64,000 nt of DNA from Ampelocalamus luodianensis (GCA_036346255.1 CM070617.1:25533080-25597079), one strand, 5' to 3'. Shown: positions 22,901 to 34,408, counted from the first letter of the stretch. Made by a program: numbers and translations. The notes: generated from the sequence alone by a model not told the origin.

Positions 22901-25900
22901 TTTAATCTTGACTCTCCTTTTACCTTTAGTCACATGAACAATAATTCATTAAGTGGGCTAATCCCATCTGAGTTGTCCAGATTGCCTCAACTCCTTCATC
23001 TGTAAGTGGACCTCTGCTTGTGTTCCGCCTTTTTTTTCCTTCTGTTTTGCAAGTTGCAGCATGAGTTGTGATTAAATTGGTCTTATTCTATAACTGTGCA
23101 GCCTTGTGGACAACAACAATTTATCTGGACCTCTTCCCCCAAAATTAGCGGAGACAACTAGTTTGAAAATACTGTAAGTACAATTTTATGTACACTAATG
23201 AGACTTCCTTGACTTAGAAAGTTACAGCACATCAGAATGTCTTCTGGTTTCTTTCAGAGAATATCGATCGGTTTCTGGTTGCTTGAAGTTGATTGGTGAT
23301 TAATTTAGTTTTGCACATTTCTGAAAGATTAATACTGCACATTTCTCGAGTATACTCTCTAATATAACTTTGCTGTCGATTGTCATATTAAATGTCACGT
23401 AAATCAAATGTGATTTCACCTTTCTTGTTTTTACTAAACAAAGCACATGTCTTTCTCTTTGAAAATGTTTCTTTCTTCTTTTAGATAAGTTTGACACTTT
23501 TGCTAGCTAACGGCATTCATTTCTTATATATATATTTTTCTACTTCTAGTCAGGCTGATAATAATAACTTCAGTGGAAGTTCCATCCCTGCTTCATACAA
23601 CAACATACGGACACTTTTAAAGCTGTGAGTGTACTCCCTTTTCCTTCATATTTTCCTTTTCTTCTTAGTATTTGAGTTAGATGCAGGGGACTGCATATCA
23701 TATAAAATCATTTTAAGAAGTAAAGAGGCTATCACAAGTTTGAGAAGATCAAGGTGGTACATAATATAATTGGTTAATGAAAACAGACTTTGTTCAAAAT
23801 GCATTTGTTGAGACTTCAGATATGAGTAAAAACCCCTCTCAACCAAAAAAACTCGAGAGTTGAGATAGTTGGCATTCAAGGGACAATTTATGTTACTCCG
23901 GAATCCTATTGTTTATAAGATTATATAGCAACCAGGCCAGGATTCAATCAGTCTGTTCTTAGAATCTCAACGTTCCTAATTATGTAGGTTCTTTTTTCCC
24001 CTCTGGGGGTGTTTGGGTCAGGTTTTTTTGGGGTAATTTTTGGGATTTAATTCCTAAGGATTTGAAAAAAAAATCCTATTCAAACAGGCCCTTAGTCTGG
24101 AGAAATTTTCATTCATAAAATAATATTTAGTTAATCTAATTTATTAACTTCATTTAATAAGAGCAGCATCCAATCACCATCATGCTTGAACTCAAATCAA
24201 GGTACGTGTTCAGTTGATAATCATTTTTCATGTTACCAGGAGTCTTAGGAACTGCAGTTTGCAAGGAGCTGTTCCTGATCTAAGTGGCATACCTGAACTT
24301 GGCTATTTGTAAGTCCAGATCAAACTAAATGCTGCATTTTCCTTTTCAGTTTTACTATTTTAGACATCCTACTATCAATTATTATCATTTTATTCTTTGT
24401 TTGTAGCAGCTGTTTTGGCACAGTTATTTTATCCAGAATATGTTTTTAAAATGCCCTTCAGTACTTTTCTTTCAATGAGAGTATCACCCATTCAGTTTAT
24501 GCCCTTCAGTACTTTTCTTTCAATGAGAGTATCACCCATTCAGTTTATGAAATCCAGTAGATTATTATGCATCTCTTATTCTCTTTCCTAATTCTGGCAT
24601 GCAATCTCAGGGATCTTCGCTGGAACCAACTGACAGGGTCTATACCAACTAACAGGCTTGCTTCAAATATCACTACGATGTATGTTGCTTTTGATAATCT
24701 TTCATATTATTTTCAAAGCACCAAGCTAACTTCTAGTTTCTGGCAGTGATCTGTCGCATAACTTTCTTAATGGAACTATTCCGCCAAATTTCTCGGGGCT
24801 GCCTAATCTTCAGTTCTTGTAAGTAACATTTGACTTACAAATACTGCTCCAATACCTGATAAATATGCTTTTATAAAGTGCTAACCTATCCTACCATTGA
24901 AGATGAATGCTTTCCCTGTTGAACTATAGATTAATATGTTTCTTTTTCAAGTAAAAGTATGTTAGTCAGCACTATTCTGTTACTTATTTTGTTAGAGGTA
25001 TATGAAAATGTTGTTTTACAGGTCAATTGAAGGGAATCTCCTAGACGGTGTTGTTCCATCGGCTATTTGGAGTAACATCACTTTTACGGGAAATAGAAGC
25101 CTTGTTCTGTATGATAATCTTTGCATATGTACTTTCTGCAGTCTATTTGATATATGCATATGTAATGTATTTTTTAAAATAATGCAGGGACTTTCAAAAT
25201 AACTCCCTTGATACTATTCCGGCTGCATTTGAACCTCCAAAAGCTGTCAACGTTCTGTATGTTGCTTTGCCACAGAAAATTTCTTTTATCAGTTTGCACT
25301 TCCTGCACACTCATATACATAGCCCATGTCTAGCTGTATAGTTTGTTGGGAATATGGAAATTTCATTGCTGAACATCTGAACAATTTGGTGATTACTGAT
25401 TAGTAGCAACAGCTATCAAGTTACAGCTAGTGCAGACTTGTATAGCAGATGTTAAAGTTATTAAAGATCCTGTTAGAGATATGTTAGAGATAGAATAAGA
25501 ACTCTTTTGTATTGTCTTATCTGCCTTTTGTATTACCTTATCTCTATATAACATACACCTTTTGTATCCTATATATATTGCCCATTGAGTCTCTTCAATA
25601 CATACGTAATATTCATAATATGGTATCAGAGCAAAAGTTAGGGTTAGAGTTACTGTAGCTGCCACTGCCCCGGGAGGACCGATCTTTACTCCGGGCGCTT
25701 TCTAGTTGTGTTTCCTCGGCGCAGCAGCATCAACTTCGTCTGCTCAGGAGCCCGCAACGCTGATCTGCGCCGCCTCTCTCGATCGGGGTGGCCTCCTCTC
25801 GCCGGCCTAGATCTAGCAGCCGCCTCCGCCCGGTCGCCGCCTCCGGCTGGATCTCCTCGCGCCGCCGGCCCGAGCCGCTTGTCTCGGATCCGGTCGCCGC

Positions 25901-28900
25901 CCCGCCTCGGATCCGCCGCTGCGCGCTCCCGGCGCCCCGACTCCTCCTGCGCTCGTGCGCACCGTAGCCCGATGCCGCTGGGTTGCCGCCTCGTGGGCGG
26001 CCGCGCGCCGCCGTTATCGCGTGTTGCTCTGGGACACCGCGCGGCTGAGATGCGGACCTCTCGGAGGAGAGCTCGGCGAGCTGCGCCTTGGAGTCGCGGA
26101 CCTGACGGACGCCGCCACGGCTTGCGCCTCGGCCTCCTCGCTTCTGCGAGACCCGCTTCTTGAGAGCTCGGAGGAGAGGAGCTGCTCCTTGGCCTTCTTT
26201 AGCTCGACGTCCGCTTCTTCTTTGGAGGGAGAGAGAGAAAGAGATGAGAGGAGTTGAAGAGCAAGAAGACCGATCTGGTTTATGTGTCGCTTTGGTTTCA
26301 CCGGCTCCAGCTCTTTCCATCTCTGGCTCCGGCTCCGGTTCCTGCAGTTTCTGTTGCTTTGGCTTCTTGCCATTTCTTCCGCTGTGTAGCTGCTAGTTAT
26401 TATTGAGTCATTTTTTTTCCGCTGTGTCCATCTAAGTCCATACCACTCAATCTTTAAGTTTATTTAAGCCATGCGAGTCCACAAATTTATTATCAATCAT
26501 AGAAGTATAGGAATTGCCTTATGCATGATAGCAGCCGTCGCTCCCGCTCTTCTTTTTGAGCCGCGTACAGATCGTAGAAGTCGTTATGATGCCGCCGCTT
26601 TCTTAACCGCCGCCCCAAGCTTCTAAGGCCGCCGCGCTTCTTTTGCGCCGTCGCCGTCTTGGATTTCGATCTGCGCTGTCATGCTTCCACATATTCCTAT
26701 TCGGTTTGATTTGACAGCTCTCTCTATTCATGTCGGTTTCATCTTCTTCGTCGTGTTGCCGCGGTTGACTTTCTCAGCCTCTGCACCTTATGCTTTATGG
26801 GCTGTTGCACGACTCCGGATGGAAGATCTTTTGATACTCAATATATTTTCTAAGAGTTGCATACTACGACGACATTATCAAGACTCGGACTTTGGATTTT
26901 TCATATTTTAGTGTCAACCTTCAAATGCAATGCTATTGCATATGCTTTACATTTGAGGGGGGTGTTAAAGATATGTTAGAGATAGAATATGAACTTTTTT
27001 GTATTTCCTTATCTGCTTTTTGTATTGTCTTATCTCTATATGGCATACCTCTTTGTACCATATATATATTATACCCTATATATATTACCCATTGAGTATC
27101 TTCAATACATACACAATATTCATAACAGATCCAAGAATGCAAAGAAAAATAAAATAAATCACCCTGAACTTTTCAACCAAATCTTTTCTCTTTCTGCGAA
27201 AGATAATCATTACCATGATTATCATTTTCTGCAGGCTTTATGGAAACCCCGTATGTGCGAAGTCTAATGCAGCTCGAGCAGCTGGTCTTTGTCAACCCAC
27301 ATCTGTAAATGAAGCACCGTCTGGACTTGGACCACAAGTTAGTATAAACTGTGCTTCTTGCCCTACGGATAAAAATTATGAATACAATCCATCGTCCCCT
27401 ATACCTTGTTCCTGTGTTGTGCCTCTGGGAGTTGGATTTCGGCTGAAGAGTCCAGGGATCTCGGACTTCCGTCCCTATAAAGAAGCCTTTGAGATCGACT
27501 TAGCCTCTCTATTGGTCCTGCGTATTGATCAGCTATACATTGAACAGTACATATGGGAGGCTGGTCCAAGGCTGAATATGCATTTGAAGTTATTCCCAAG
27601 TAATACTAGTTTATTCAATACATCTGAGGTTGTGCGGCTCAGACATCTACTTGCTGGATGGGAGATTACTCTATCAGATATTTTTGGACCATACGAGCTT
27701 CTCAATTTCACACTTGGCTCATATGCAGACGGTATGTAGAATTTACTTTGCACCAAAGGATGCCATTAATAATTCTAACATATTAAACTATTAGTTGAAA
27801 TGTGTCACCAGCATATGTGTAATTCTTTTACCAAGACAGACTGGGATATCGTCGTATTCATATGCTAGTAAAATCAGAAATTTCATGAAATTTTAATTTG
27901 ATTTTTTATATGCTCTATGGAGTTGATACGAGTGTTTTATGTTAGTATGTTCAGCAATAGATAATTATTTCATGCAACATAATAAATATTGGTTATTTAT
28001 TTGCCTGCTTCCAACCTATATGCCATGAATTTTTATGGTGATCTTTTAGAAGGTAATTGTCATATCATGAAATTTTGAAAGTGGGTAGGTGACTACCCTT
28101 ATTCGGATCCCCAGAATACCTGAACTGTGATGATTCCGAAGGCATAGCAAGTTAATAAGGAATTGAGAATATTTTTCTTCTTAGTTTACAAAATTACAAT
28201 TCACCACTACATGCTTCATACTGATCTACGCAAATACTCTGTCCAATTTGACAATTCACTAGTTTATTGTTTTGTCCTTTTTTTGTGCAGACTTTCCAAC
28301 TATGGTGTCATCAGGTTTAAACAAGAGCGCACTAGCTGGAATTTTGGCAGGAGCAATTACTGCTGCTATTGCAGTGTCTGTGGTTTCTACAATTTTTATA
28401 ATGAGAAGATGTTCAAAACGTCGAACAGTGTCGAGGCGGTCATGTAAGTCATTACATTTTTGAATGAATATAGCTTTCCATGTGCTACACGGACAAAACC
28501 TTTCTATCTGACAAATTAGAAATGTCTTGCTGCTTTATCTGGCAAGCAGTTATAAATAGGAGCATCTTTCTTTTAGTAGGAAGCTATTTTCTTTTTACAA
28601 TTATTCTGTAATATTGGAAGTTGGACCTAAGCTGTCAGCATTTCTTGCTTCCATGACCTCATCCGACTGGATTAGATTAGGAGTTTCAAAGAAAACATCT
28701 AAAGTGTTTGAAATCTATAGCAAGTAAACTTTTAGTCTTCTAGTAGACATTAAATTCAAGCCACAGCATCTAAAGATGTATATCGTTTTGCAGTACTGTC
28801 AAGGTTTTCTGTCAAAGTTGATGGTGTGAGATGCTTCACATTTGAAGAAATGGCTGCAGCAACAAATGATTTTAATGATTCAGCTCAAGTTGGTCAAGGA

Positions 28901-30793
28901 GGTTATGGAAAAGTCTATAAAGGAAGTCTAGCTGATGGAACAGCTGTTGCAATCAAACGGGCACATGAAGATTCTCTGCAGGGTTCAAAGGAGTTTTGCA
29001 CAGAAATAGAGCTGCTGTCAAGATTGCATCACCGTAATTTGGTTTCTCTGGTTGGTTATTGTGATGAAGAAGATGAACAGGTACATTTCTCAACCTCCCC
29101 TTTTGGAATCATTTATGTATAACAAGTATATTGTTGAACTTGAAATCATTCCACAACCACCTACACATTATGTAAGAATTAGACAAATGTCTTGGTAATG
29201 TTGTGATGAACGTGCTCAGGGTTAGGGGTTCTGCGGTCACTTCAAATCTACGAGTTTATCATATATACAAAAGAGTATCTGCAGTAACTGTTGCTCATAG
29301 AGACTTGTGTTTTGCAGATGCTGGTGTACGAGTTCATGCCAAATGGCACCCTACGTGATCATCTTTCTGGTGAGCAAGTGGCAAGTGACAAGTTCAAATA
29401 TTCCTAGCTTTTCCCCCCATATAATCATCATGGATTTTACATTTAGGGCCTGTTTGGAAAGGGGGGATTTGGATCCAAATCCTTAGGATTTAGTTCAAAT
29501 TTGAACTAAATTTAAAAAATTCCTAGAGCAATCGTCCTCTTCCAATCCGGCCCTTAAGATCAACCATGATTCCAGCCCATCTCCCAAATTTTTATTTAGT
29601 GTGCTTTATCAATAATGCATGTTTGTATATGTTGTGCTTTTGTTTTGGCCTTGGCAAATTCAAAGTGCATAATTCTTAAACTTGTGTTGGATGTCAAGCA
29701 CCTAATCTAGTTTATAACTTTTCACAGCCAAGTCTAAAAGACCTCTGAACTTTGGTCAGAGGTTGCATATTGCACTGGGTGCTGCAAAGGGAATCCTCTA
29801 TCTACACACCGAGGCAAATCCTCCTATATTTCACCGTGATGTTAAGGCGAGCAATATTCTAGTGGACTTCAAGTTTGTAGCAAAGGTGGCTGACTTTGGT
29901 CTTTCAAGGCTTGCTCCGGTCCCGGACGTTGAAGGAACATTGCCAGCTCATATCTCCACTGTTGTTAAGGGCACCCCAGTAAGTGCCATTACACCTAGCA
30001 AAGTAGCAACACTGCACTCACCATGATCTCTTTTTTGCTGTTTGATGTCAGACAACAGGAAACTTTTGAGTTCACTTATTAACTTGTAGTGTGCAAGTTT
30101 AGAGTGACCATATATTACTTTTTCCCTTTTGGCAGGGCTATCTCGATCCAGAATACTTCCTAACTCATAAACTGACAGACAAAAGCGATGTTTATAGCCT
30201 TGGTATTGTCTTTCTTGAACTATTGACTGGGATGAAGCCAATCCAGCATGGTAAAAACATTGTTAGAGAGGTACAAAGGTTTCCACCCTAATTCTTACTT
30301 AATATTTGATTTAATCACCTGTTTAACAGAGTGCATAGTATATTATTGAGTTGTTGAAACTTTTTCTTTTGACCATTCAGTAAGATTATCGGCAACTCAG
30401 TGGAAAAGGAAACTAAATAATTTGGTCTTACTGTAGGTAAACACGGCTTACCAATCAGGAGACATTTCTGGAATCATAGACAGCCTAATGTCCTCCTACC
30501 CTCCGGAATGTGTCACGAGGTTCCTCTCGCTGGCGATTAAGTGCTGCCGAGACGAGACCGACGCGAGGCCTTCCATGGCCGACATCGTCAGAGAGCTCGA
30601 GGCCATCTGGAGCGCGCTGCCCGAAGGAGAGGATCTCCTGTCCGTCACCACGGAAACGGGCTCCTCGGGAGCACTGACCAAATCCATGTCGGCCTCCTCG
30701 GCGACCACCGGGGCGCTCTTCGTCTCGTCCCATACCTCCGACAGCGGCCACGCGAACAGTGGCATCCCTTCCGGGATTGTGACCCCTCGGTAG
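19920..30793 (+). CDS. LRR receptor-like serine/threonine kinase, LRR-VIII-1 type, 950 residues
   Basis: A plasma-membrane receptor kinase that would bind or sense an apoplastic signal and phosphorylate cytosolic targets; the ligand is unknown. I joined 20 coding exons, all with GT-AG introns: 19,920-20,019; 20,767-20,914; 21,467-21,538; 21,860-21,931; 22,691-22,834; 22,930-23,001; 23,102-23,173; 23,550-23,624; 24,240-24,308; 24,611-24,679; 24,747-24,818; 25,022-25,108; 25,188-25,256; 27,235-27,731; 28,291-28,443; 28,794-29,080; 29,318-29,369; 29,728-29,978; 30,136-30,270; 30,437-30,793. They total 2,853 nt (951 codons with TAG), with no frame break. Signal peptide 1-26, LRRNT with WNSGDPC, LRRs to about 373, Cys pairs C413/C416 and C432/C434, membrane span about 553-577. 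Kinase: GQGGYGKV 624-631, K645, E661, HRD 739-741, DFG 759-761, GTPGYLDPEYF from 785. Length matches the usual ~950. The start ATG is the first before a hydrophobic leader. Confidence 0.93.
20020..20766 (+). other. Intron 1 of the receptor kinase
   Basis: Begins GTAACT after GAAG and ends ATGCAG. Phase 1; the split codon is G|CA (Ala). No transposon recognised inside it. Confidence 0.85.
24005..24091. mobile_element. Short MITE-like insertion in intron 8
   Basis: The left end is GGGGGTGTTTGGGT and the right end, reverse-complemented, GGGCCTGTTTGAAT, a common terminus in grass MITEs. Right flank is TTA; the left flank (CTG) does not match well, so the boundary is approximate. Confidence 0.45.
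24451..24546 (+). repeat. Exact 48-bp tandem duplication in intron 9
   Basis: The unit starting ATGCCCTTCAGTACTTTTC and ending CATTCAGTTT occurs twice without difference. It lies in the intron before the exon at 24,611, so it does not affect coding. Confidence 0.95.
25471..27127 (+). mobile_element. Non-autonomous LTR retrotransposon in intron 13 of the receptor kinase
   Basis: The 5' LTR is 25,471-25,620 and the 3' LTR 26,963-27,127 (150 and 165 bp). They start TGTTAGAG or TGTTAAAG and end ATTCATAATA or ATTCATAACA. The target duplication GATCC is exact (25,466-25,470 and 27,128-27,132). A primer-binding site TGGTATCAGAGC is at 25,621-25,632 and a polypurine tract TTGAGGGGGG at about 26,953-26,962. 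The 1.3-kb interior encodes no gag or pol. It is in sense orientation with the gene and lies wholly inside the intron, so splicing of exon 13 to 14 is still possible. Confidence 0.9.
25633..26950 (+). other. Interior of the intron-13 LTR element, GC-rich non-retroviral sequence
   Basis: From about 25,680 to 26,180 the sequence is very GC-rich with many CpG, then turns T-rich. Open frames occur on both strands (for example 26,320-25,730 minus, Arg/Ser/Gly-rich) but have no domain and overlap one another, so I treat them as compositional. It may be captured host exon or UTR sequence. Confidence 0.5.
29446..29553. mobile_element. Tourist-like MITE, 108 bp, in intron 17 of the receptor kinase
   Basis: The left end is GGGCCTGTTTGGAA and the right end, reverse-complemented, GGGCCGGATTGGAA. 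TTA flanks both sides (29,443-29,445 and 29,554-29,556). Confidence 0.7.
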
Positions 30794-31029
30794 CATTGCC
30801 GGCAAACGTTTTTCGTGTTGTAAATGGCTGTAGACAGATATGTAAGTAATGCTTTGTAGAATTCTGCCCTGGCCTTCCAGGTGATTGATTTCTTGTTCTG
30901 TACTTTTGTACATGAGAGTGGGTGTTGGGAACTTTTATTATTACTGTAAGTTAATCCACGCCATTTGCACGGCTGTTCTTGTTCTACGTTGGTCACAAAT
31001 GATGGGTTGTTGGGCCGTAAAATGGTAGT
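30794..31029 (+). other. 3' UTR and flank of the receptor kinase
   Basis: T-rich sequence after the stop, with TGTAAATGG and GTAAGTAATG words but no exact AATAAA. The polyadenylation site cannot be placed by eye. Confidence 0.45.
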
Positions 31030-31114
31030 GTTAGGACCTTATAGGTGAGAAGCCATGGGTTGATGATCCAACCAACTGGTGTTAGGGGCTTTGATACACA
31101 ACAGATAATAATTA

Positions 31115-31370
31115 ATAGTGTAGTTTTAGATGTGATGTCATGTTGGATCAGTACATGCACTTGTTAGGGCCTTGGTACATAACAGTTTATAACAAATTGA
31201 GTAATTTTAGATGTAGTGTTATGCTGGAGCAAAACATGCACTCGGCATTTTAGGGACACAAAAGAACATAACTAATAGAAGAATTTTAGATATAATGCCA
31301 TGTTAGAGCAGCGTATGTACTTCTCATTCTAGGGACACAAAATCTATATTTTAGAGAGAACTTGCAAGGG
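31115..31370. repeat. Degenerate ~80-bp tandem repeat, three units
   Basis: TTTTAGATGTGATGTCATG, TTTTAGATGTAGTGTTATG and TTTTAGATATAATGCCATG start near 31,124, 31,205 and 31,284, each followed by a GCAxxACATGCAC-like word. The same array occurs in copy 2 near 37,920-38,150. Confidence 0.7.
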
Positions 31371-31581
31371 AGAAGAACTAATCTGCCTGTGGGAGGACAT
31401 GACAATTAATGAAAGATCCCTTTATGCTGACACATGAAACTTGCATTTGCTTTTACATCTCCATCGTACTAACCATGTACACCCCAAAGTCTAGAAAAGG
31501 AGTAGAAGTATAAAGTCAACTAAACGAGTGCACGTCTTCACTGAAGTACCAATAAATAGGATAATTACAAACCACTGGTTC

Positions 31582-31710
31582 TTTTCATGAGAATTGAGTA
31601 CATAAATGAACAAATTGCATGCGCTTTCATGATAATTGAGTACATAAATCAGCAAATTGCAAGAGTTTTTCATTTGAATTCAGTACATAAATGACGAAAT
31701 CACAAGAGCA
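31582..31710. repeat. ~42-bp tandem repeat, three units
   Basis: The words TTTCATGAGAATTGAGTACA, TTTCATGATAATTGAGTACA and TTTCATTTGAATTCAGTACA start about 42 bp apart. They create a small minus-strand open frame with an internal repeat, not a gene. Copy 2 has the same array near 38,390-38,520. Confidence 0.75.
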
Positions 31711-31911
31711 ATCTACATGCACATGTAGGCATTTTTTTTCTAAAGAATATTGTACCCACAAACCTTCATAGGAAACAAATTAGTGTCTTGCCATCTTAAA
31801 ATTAAAAAGATCTCCGCTATGGTACTAATCCTAAGGACCCATTGCCAACCGTTTCATCAGATTGAGAGTACCATACATAAAAAAAAGAACACTTTATTTT
31901 CTAAAAAAATA

Positions 31912-33287
31912 GGGAAATTTCGATAAACGCCACTGCTTAGTGACCTTATCAGAGATATGCCACTCCTCAGTTGGAAATTCGAAGGATACCACTGGCAAGC
32001 TAGGAACGTCCCAGAAATGCCATTATGGAGGTTTTTACCAATTTTCTCTCAAATAAACCACTATATTTTGGCTTGGTAATTTTGTATGGACACTTATGCC
32101 TTTCCATCTCTCCCTTCCCCTCTCCACATTGGCTTCTCTCCATCTCTTTCGTTCTCATCCCTGGCTATGCCTCCATCAACTGCGGTGATCTCCTACATTG
32201 AAGCCTTCACCATCGACCACAACCACTCCAGATCCAGCGTCGAGTGGTGGATGACCGCCTTCCATGCTCGACCGTAGGGGAGCTCCTTGGCTTGATCCAG
32301 ATCTGAGCGTCACCGCCTAGAGGACCACTCTGCCGTCGCTCGAGTCCTTCCTCGCCGTCGTTGCTGCAAGCCGAAGTACGAGGAAGTGTCGCGTCGCCTC
32401 GAGTACTTCCTCGTTGCAGCCCTCATGCATCCCATCGGCCGCCACCATCTCCTCGGTTGGACATGAGCCAGGCCACCGAGCCTCGGGACCACCGGATCCA
32501 GGCATCCCGCGCGGCTGGTTGTCCTCCATGCTCGCCGCCTCGCGCGCCACCAACGGCGAGCCATGGCGTCGCGCCACAGCCCCGCCGACTCCACCCTGCT
32601 GTGAGCCCGCACATGAGCCGCCTCTGCCTCCTCCTCGCGCCGTCGAGCTTCACCGCCGCCGTCCTCTGCGTCGCCGAGCCACGCCGTCACCAGATCCGGT
32701 TGCGCCATCAACGGCGAGCCATGGCGTCGCGCCACAAGCCCCGCCGGCTCTACCCTGCTGTGAGCCTGCGCACGAGCCGCCTCTGCCTCCTCCTCGCGCC
32801 GTCGCCATCCTCTGCGTCGCCGAGCCACACCATCACCGGATCCGGTCGCACCACCGACAACGAGCCATGGCGTCGCACCACAAGCCCCGCCGGCTCCACC
32901 TTGCTGTGACCCCGCGCACGAGCCGCCTCTGCCTCCTCGCGCCGCTGAGCTTCACCGCCGCCGTCCTCTACATCGCCGAGCTGCGCCGTCATCGGATCTG
33001 GTCGGGGCCAGGAGGGGAGGGGAGGTGAGAAGAGAGGATCCAGTCGGAGCCAGGAGGGGAAAGGAGGTGAGAGGAGAGGGGAAGGGAGAGATGGAGGGGG
33101 CATAAGTGTCCATTAGAAATTACCAAGCCAAATACAGGAGTTTATTTGAGGAAAAATAGGTAAAAACCTCCATAAGGGCATTTCTAGAACATTCATAGCT
33201 TGCTAGTGGCATCCTTCGAATTTCCAACTGAAGAGTGTCATATTTCTGATAAGGACACTAAGCAGTGGCATTTATTGAAATTTCCCC
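31912..33287. mobile_element. MULE with ~189-bp terminal inverted repeats, copy 1
   Basis: The left arm 31,912-32,100 (GGGAAATTTCGATAAACGCC ...) is the inverted complement of the right arm 33,099-33,287. Flanks are AAAAAAATA (31,903-31,911) and CAAAAAATA (33,288-33,296), a 9-bp duplication with one mismatch. Long inverted repeats plus a 9-bp duplication define Mutator-like elements. There is no transposase. The GC-rich interior suggests a Pack-MULE carrying captured sequence. Confidence 0.85.
32520..33010 (+). repeat. ~150-bp GC-rich tandem repeat inside the MULE
   Basis: The word GCGAGCCATGGCGTCGC (or AACGAGCCATGG...) recurs at about 32,556, 32,714 and 32,859, each followed by a similar CCACAAGCCCCGCCGGCTC and GAGCCGCCTCTGCCTCCTC. 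Spacing is 158 and 145 bp. Long open frames over it on both strands come from the repeat and GC content. Confidence 0.8.
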
Positions 33288-33297
33288 CAAAAAATAA

Positions 33298-34046
33298 CGG
33301 GTTGGTCTTGAGAAGGCTATGTGCAATTCAAATAGCTAAAACCTACTATGATATAATCAGGTAGGAGGCACACATAATCAAATGGTAAAGTAGCACCGAT
33401 ACTTAGCATTTTCTGCAACATGCATGCATATTATATAAGAGAACTATTCCTTGAGGTAGTAAGCAACAAATATTACATGCAATAGAGCAACGGACGCTAC
33501 AATTTTTCATATAAAAAAGATGGTGTCTATAAGTATAAAAAATGTAAATAGGCAAGAATGAATTTTAAAACCAATGAAGGAGATATGTGCAGTTCTGTAC
33601 AACATTACTAATACTGTTAACCACAACCATATATCTTTCCTCTTAGAGGTACTAACTATTATGTTCCTACCTTTCAGTTTGTGAACAAAAGTAAAGTGCA
33701 GAATTTGTAACTTGACTACTCCACATCCACGACGCATCCTATTCTATAAAAGAATACATGTAGCACATCTTTTAGTAATCCTCTAAATGTTTGAAATGAA
33801 AAAAAAGCTAGAAGATAGGTGCACAAACTGAAATTACACCTAAAAGGATGCCCTATGAGAGAGAAAAAGTTACATGGTGTGGCTAGTTTGATCGGAAAGA
33901 AGAAATATCCAAAGAAAGGCAAGCTCTAAATACTACTGGAGGTCTCGTCATCTACATGGTTGCTCCACAGTATTGGTACCTCTAAATTACCCGCAGGGAG
34001 TTTAATCTTAACAATGCTGACATTATTGAATGTATAACTTAGTTAC
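33298..34046. other. Non-coding part of duplicated segment, copy 1
   Basis: AT-rich DNA between the MULE and the cellulose-synthase exon fragment, probably intron-like. I looked for the next cellulose-synthase exon (starting IGWIYGS) on the minus strand and did not find it. Confidence 0.5.
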
Positions 34047-34250
34047 CTCAGTTCCCCAATCATATTTATGCTCATAACCATAGCTGATGACATGAATAGC
34101 TTCTTTCAGAAGAGACTTTGGAGTTGCAGATTGAGGAACATCGCCATATTCCATCAGAGTGGAAGCTACAAAAAACATTGGACTGGGAAAATATCTTCTC
34201 TGAGCTCATTTGGGACATAAGAAGTGATTTCTCATCATCAAATCCAACAC
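34047..34250 (-). pseudogene. Cellulose synthase (CesA) exon fragment, copy 1
   Basis: Read on the minus strand: GFDDEKSLLMSQMSSEKIF, then after a one-base frame change FVASTLMEYGDVPQSATPKS, LLKEAIHVISYG and YEHKYDWGTE. This matches the well-known CesA segment before the TED motif. Acceptor ATAG is at 34,251 and donor GTAACT below 34,047, giving a 204-bp exon. One extra T in a T-run shifts the frame after SQSNV, so it cannot encode CesA. The same shift is in copy 2, so it predates the duplication. Confidence 0.88.
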
Positions 34251-34408
34251 CTATCATGAGAATGGCAGTTAGGTCACAAAATAACTGCATGCCTAGCTAT
34301 TCCTAGTCAAAGGTTTTTTTTCATATTAACTACAAAGAAAACCAATAAAGGCGGAGCACTGTTTGTTAATTGTTATCTACTTGAACAAAAAACACAACTT
34401 GACGATAC

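Noticed and set aside
25708..26373. Long frames on both strands inside the intron-13 LTR element
   Set aside because: GC-driven low-complexity Arg/Ser text on both strands over the same bases; no gag or pol motif.
32310..33103. Several frames of 100-200 codons within the MULE
   Set aside because: They follow the ~150-bp GC-rich tandem repeat and occur on both strands; the copy at 39,000-39,800 has them in disrupted form.
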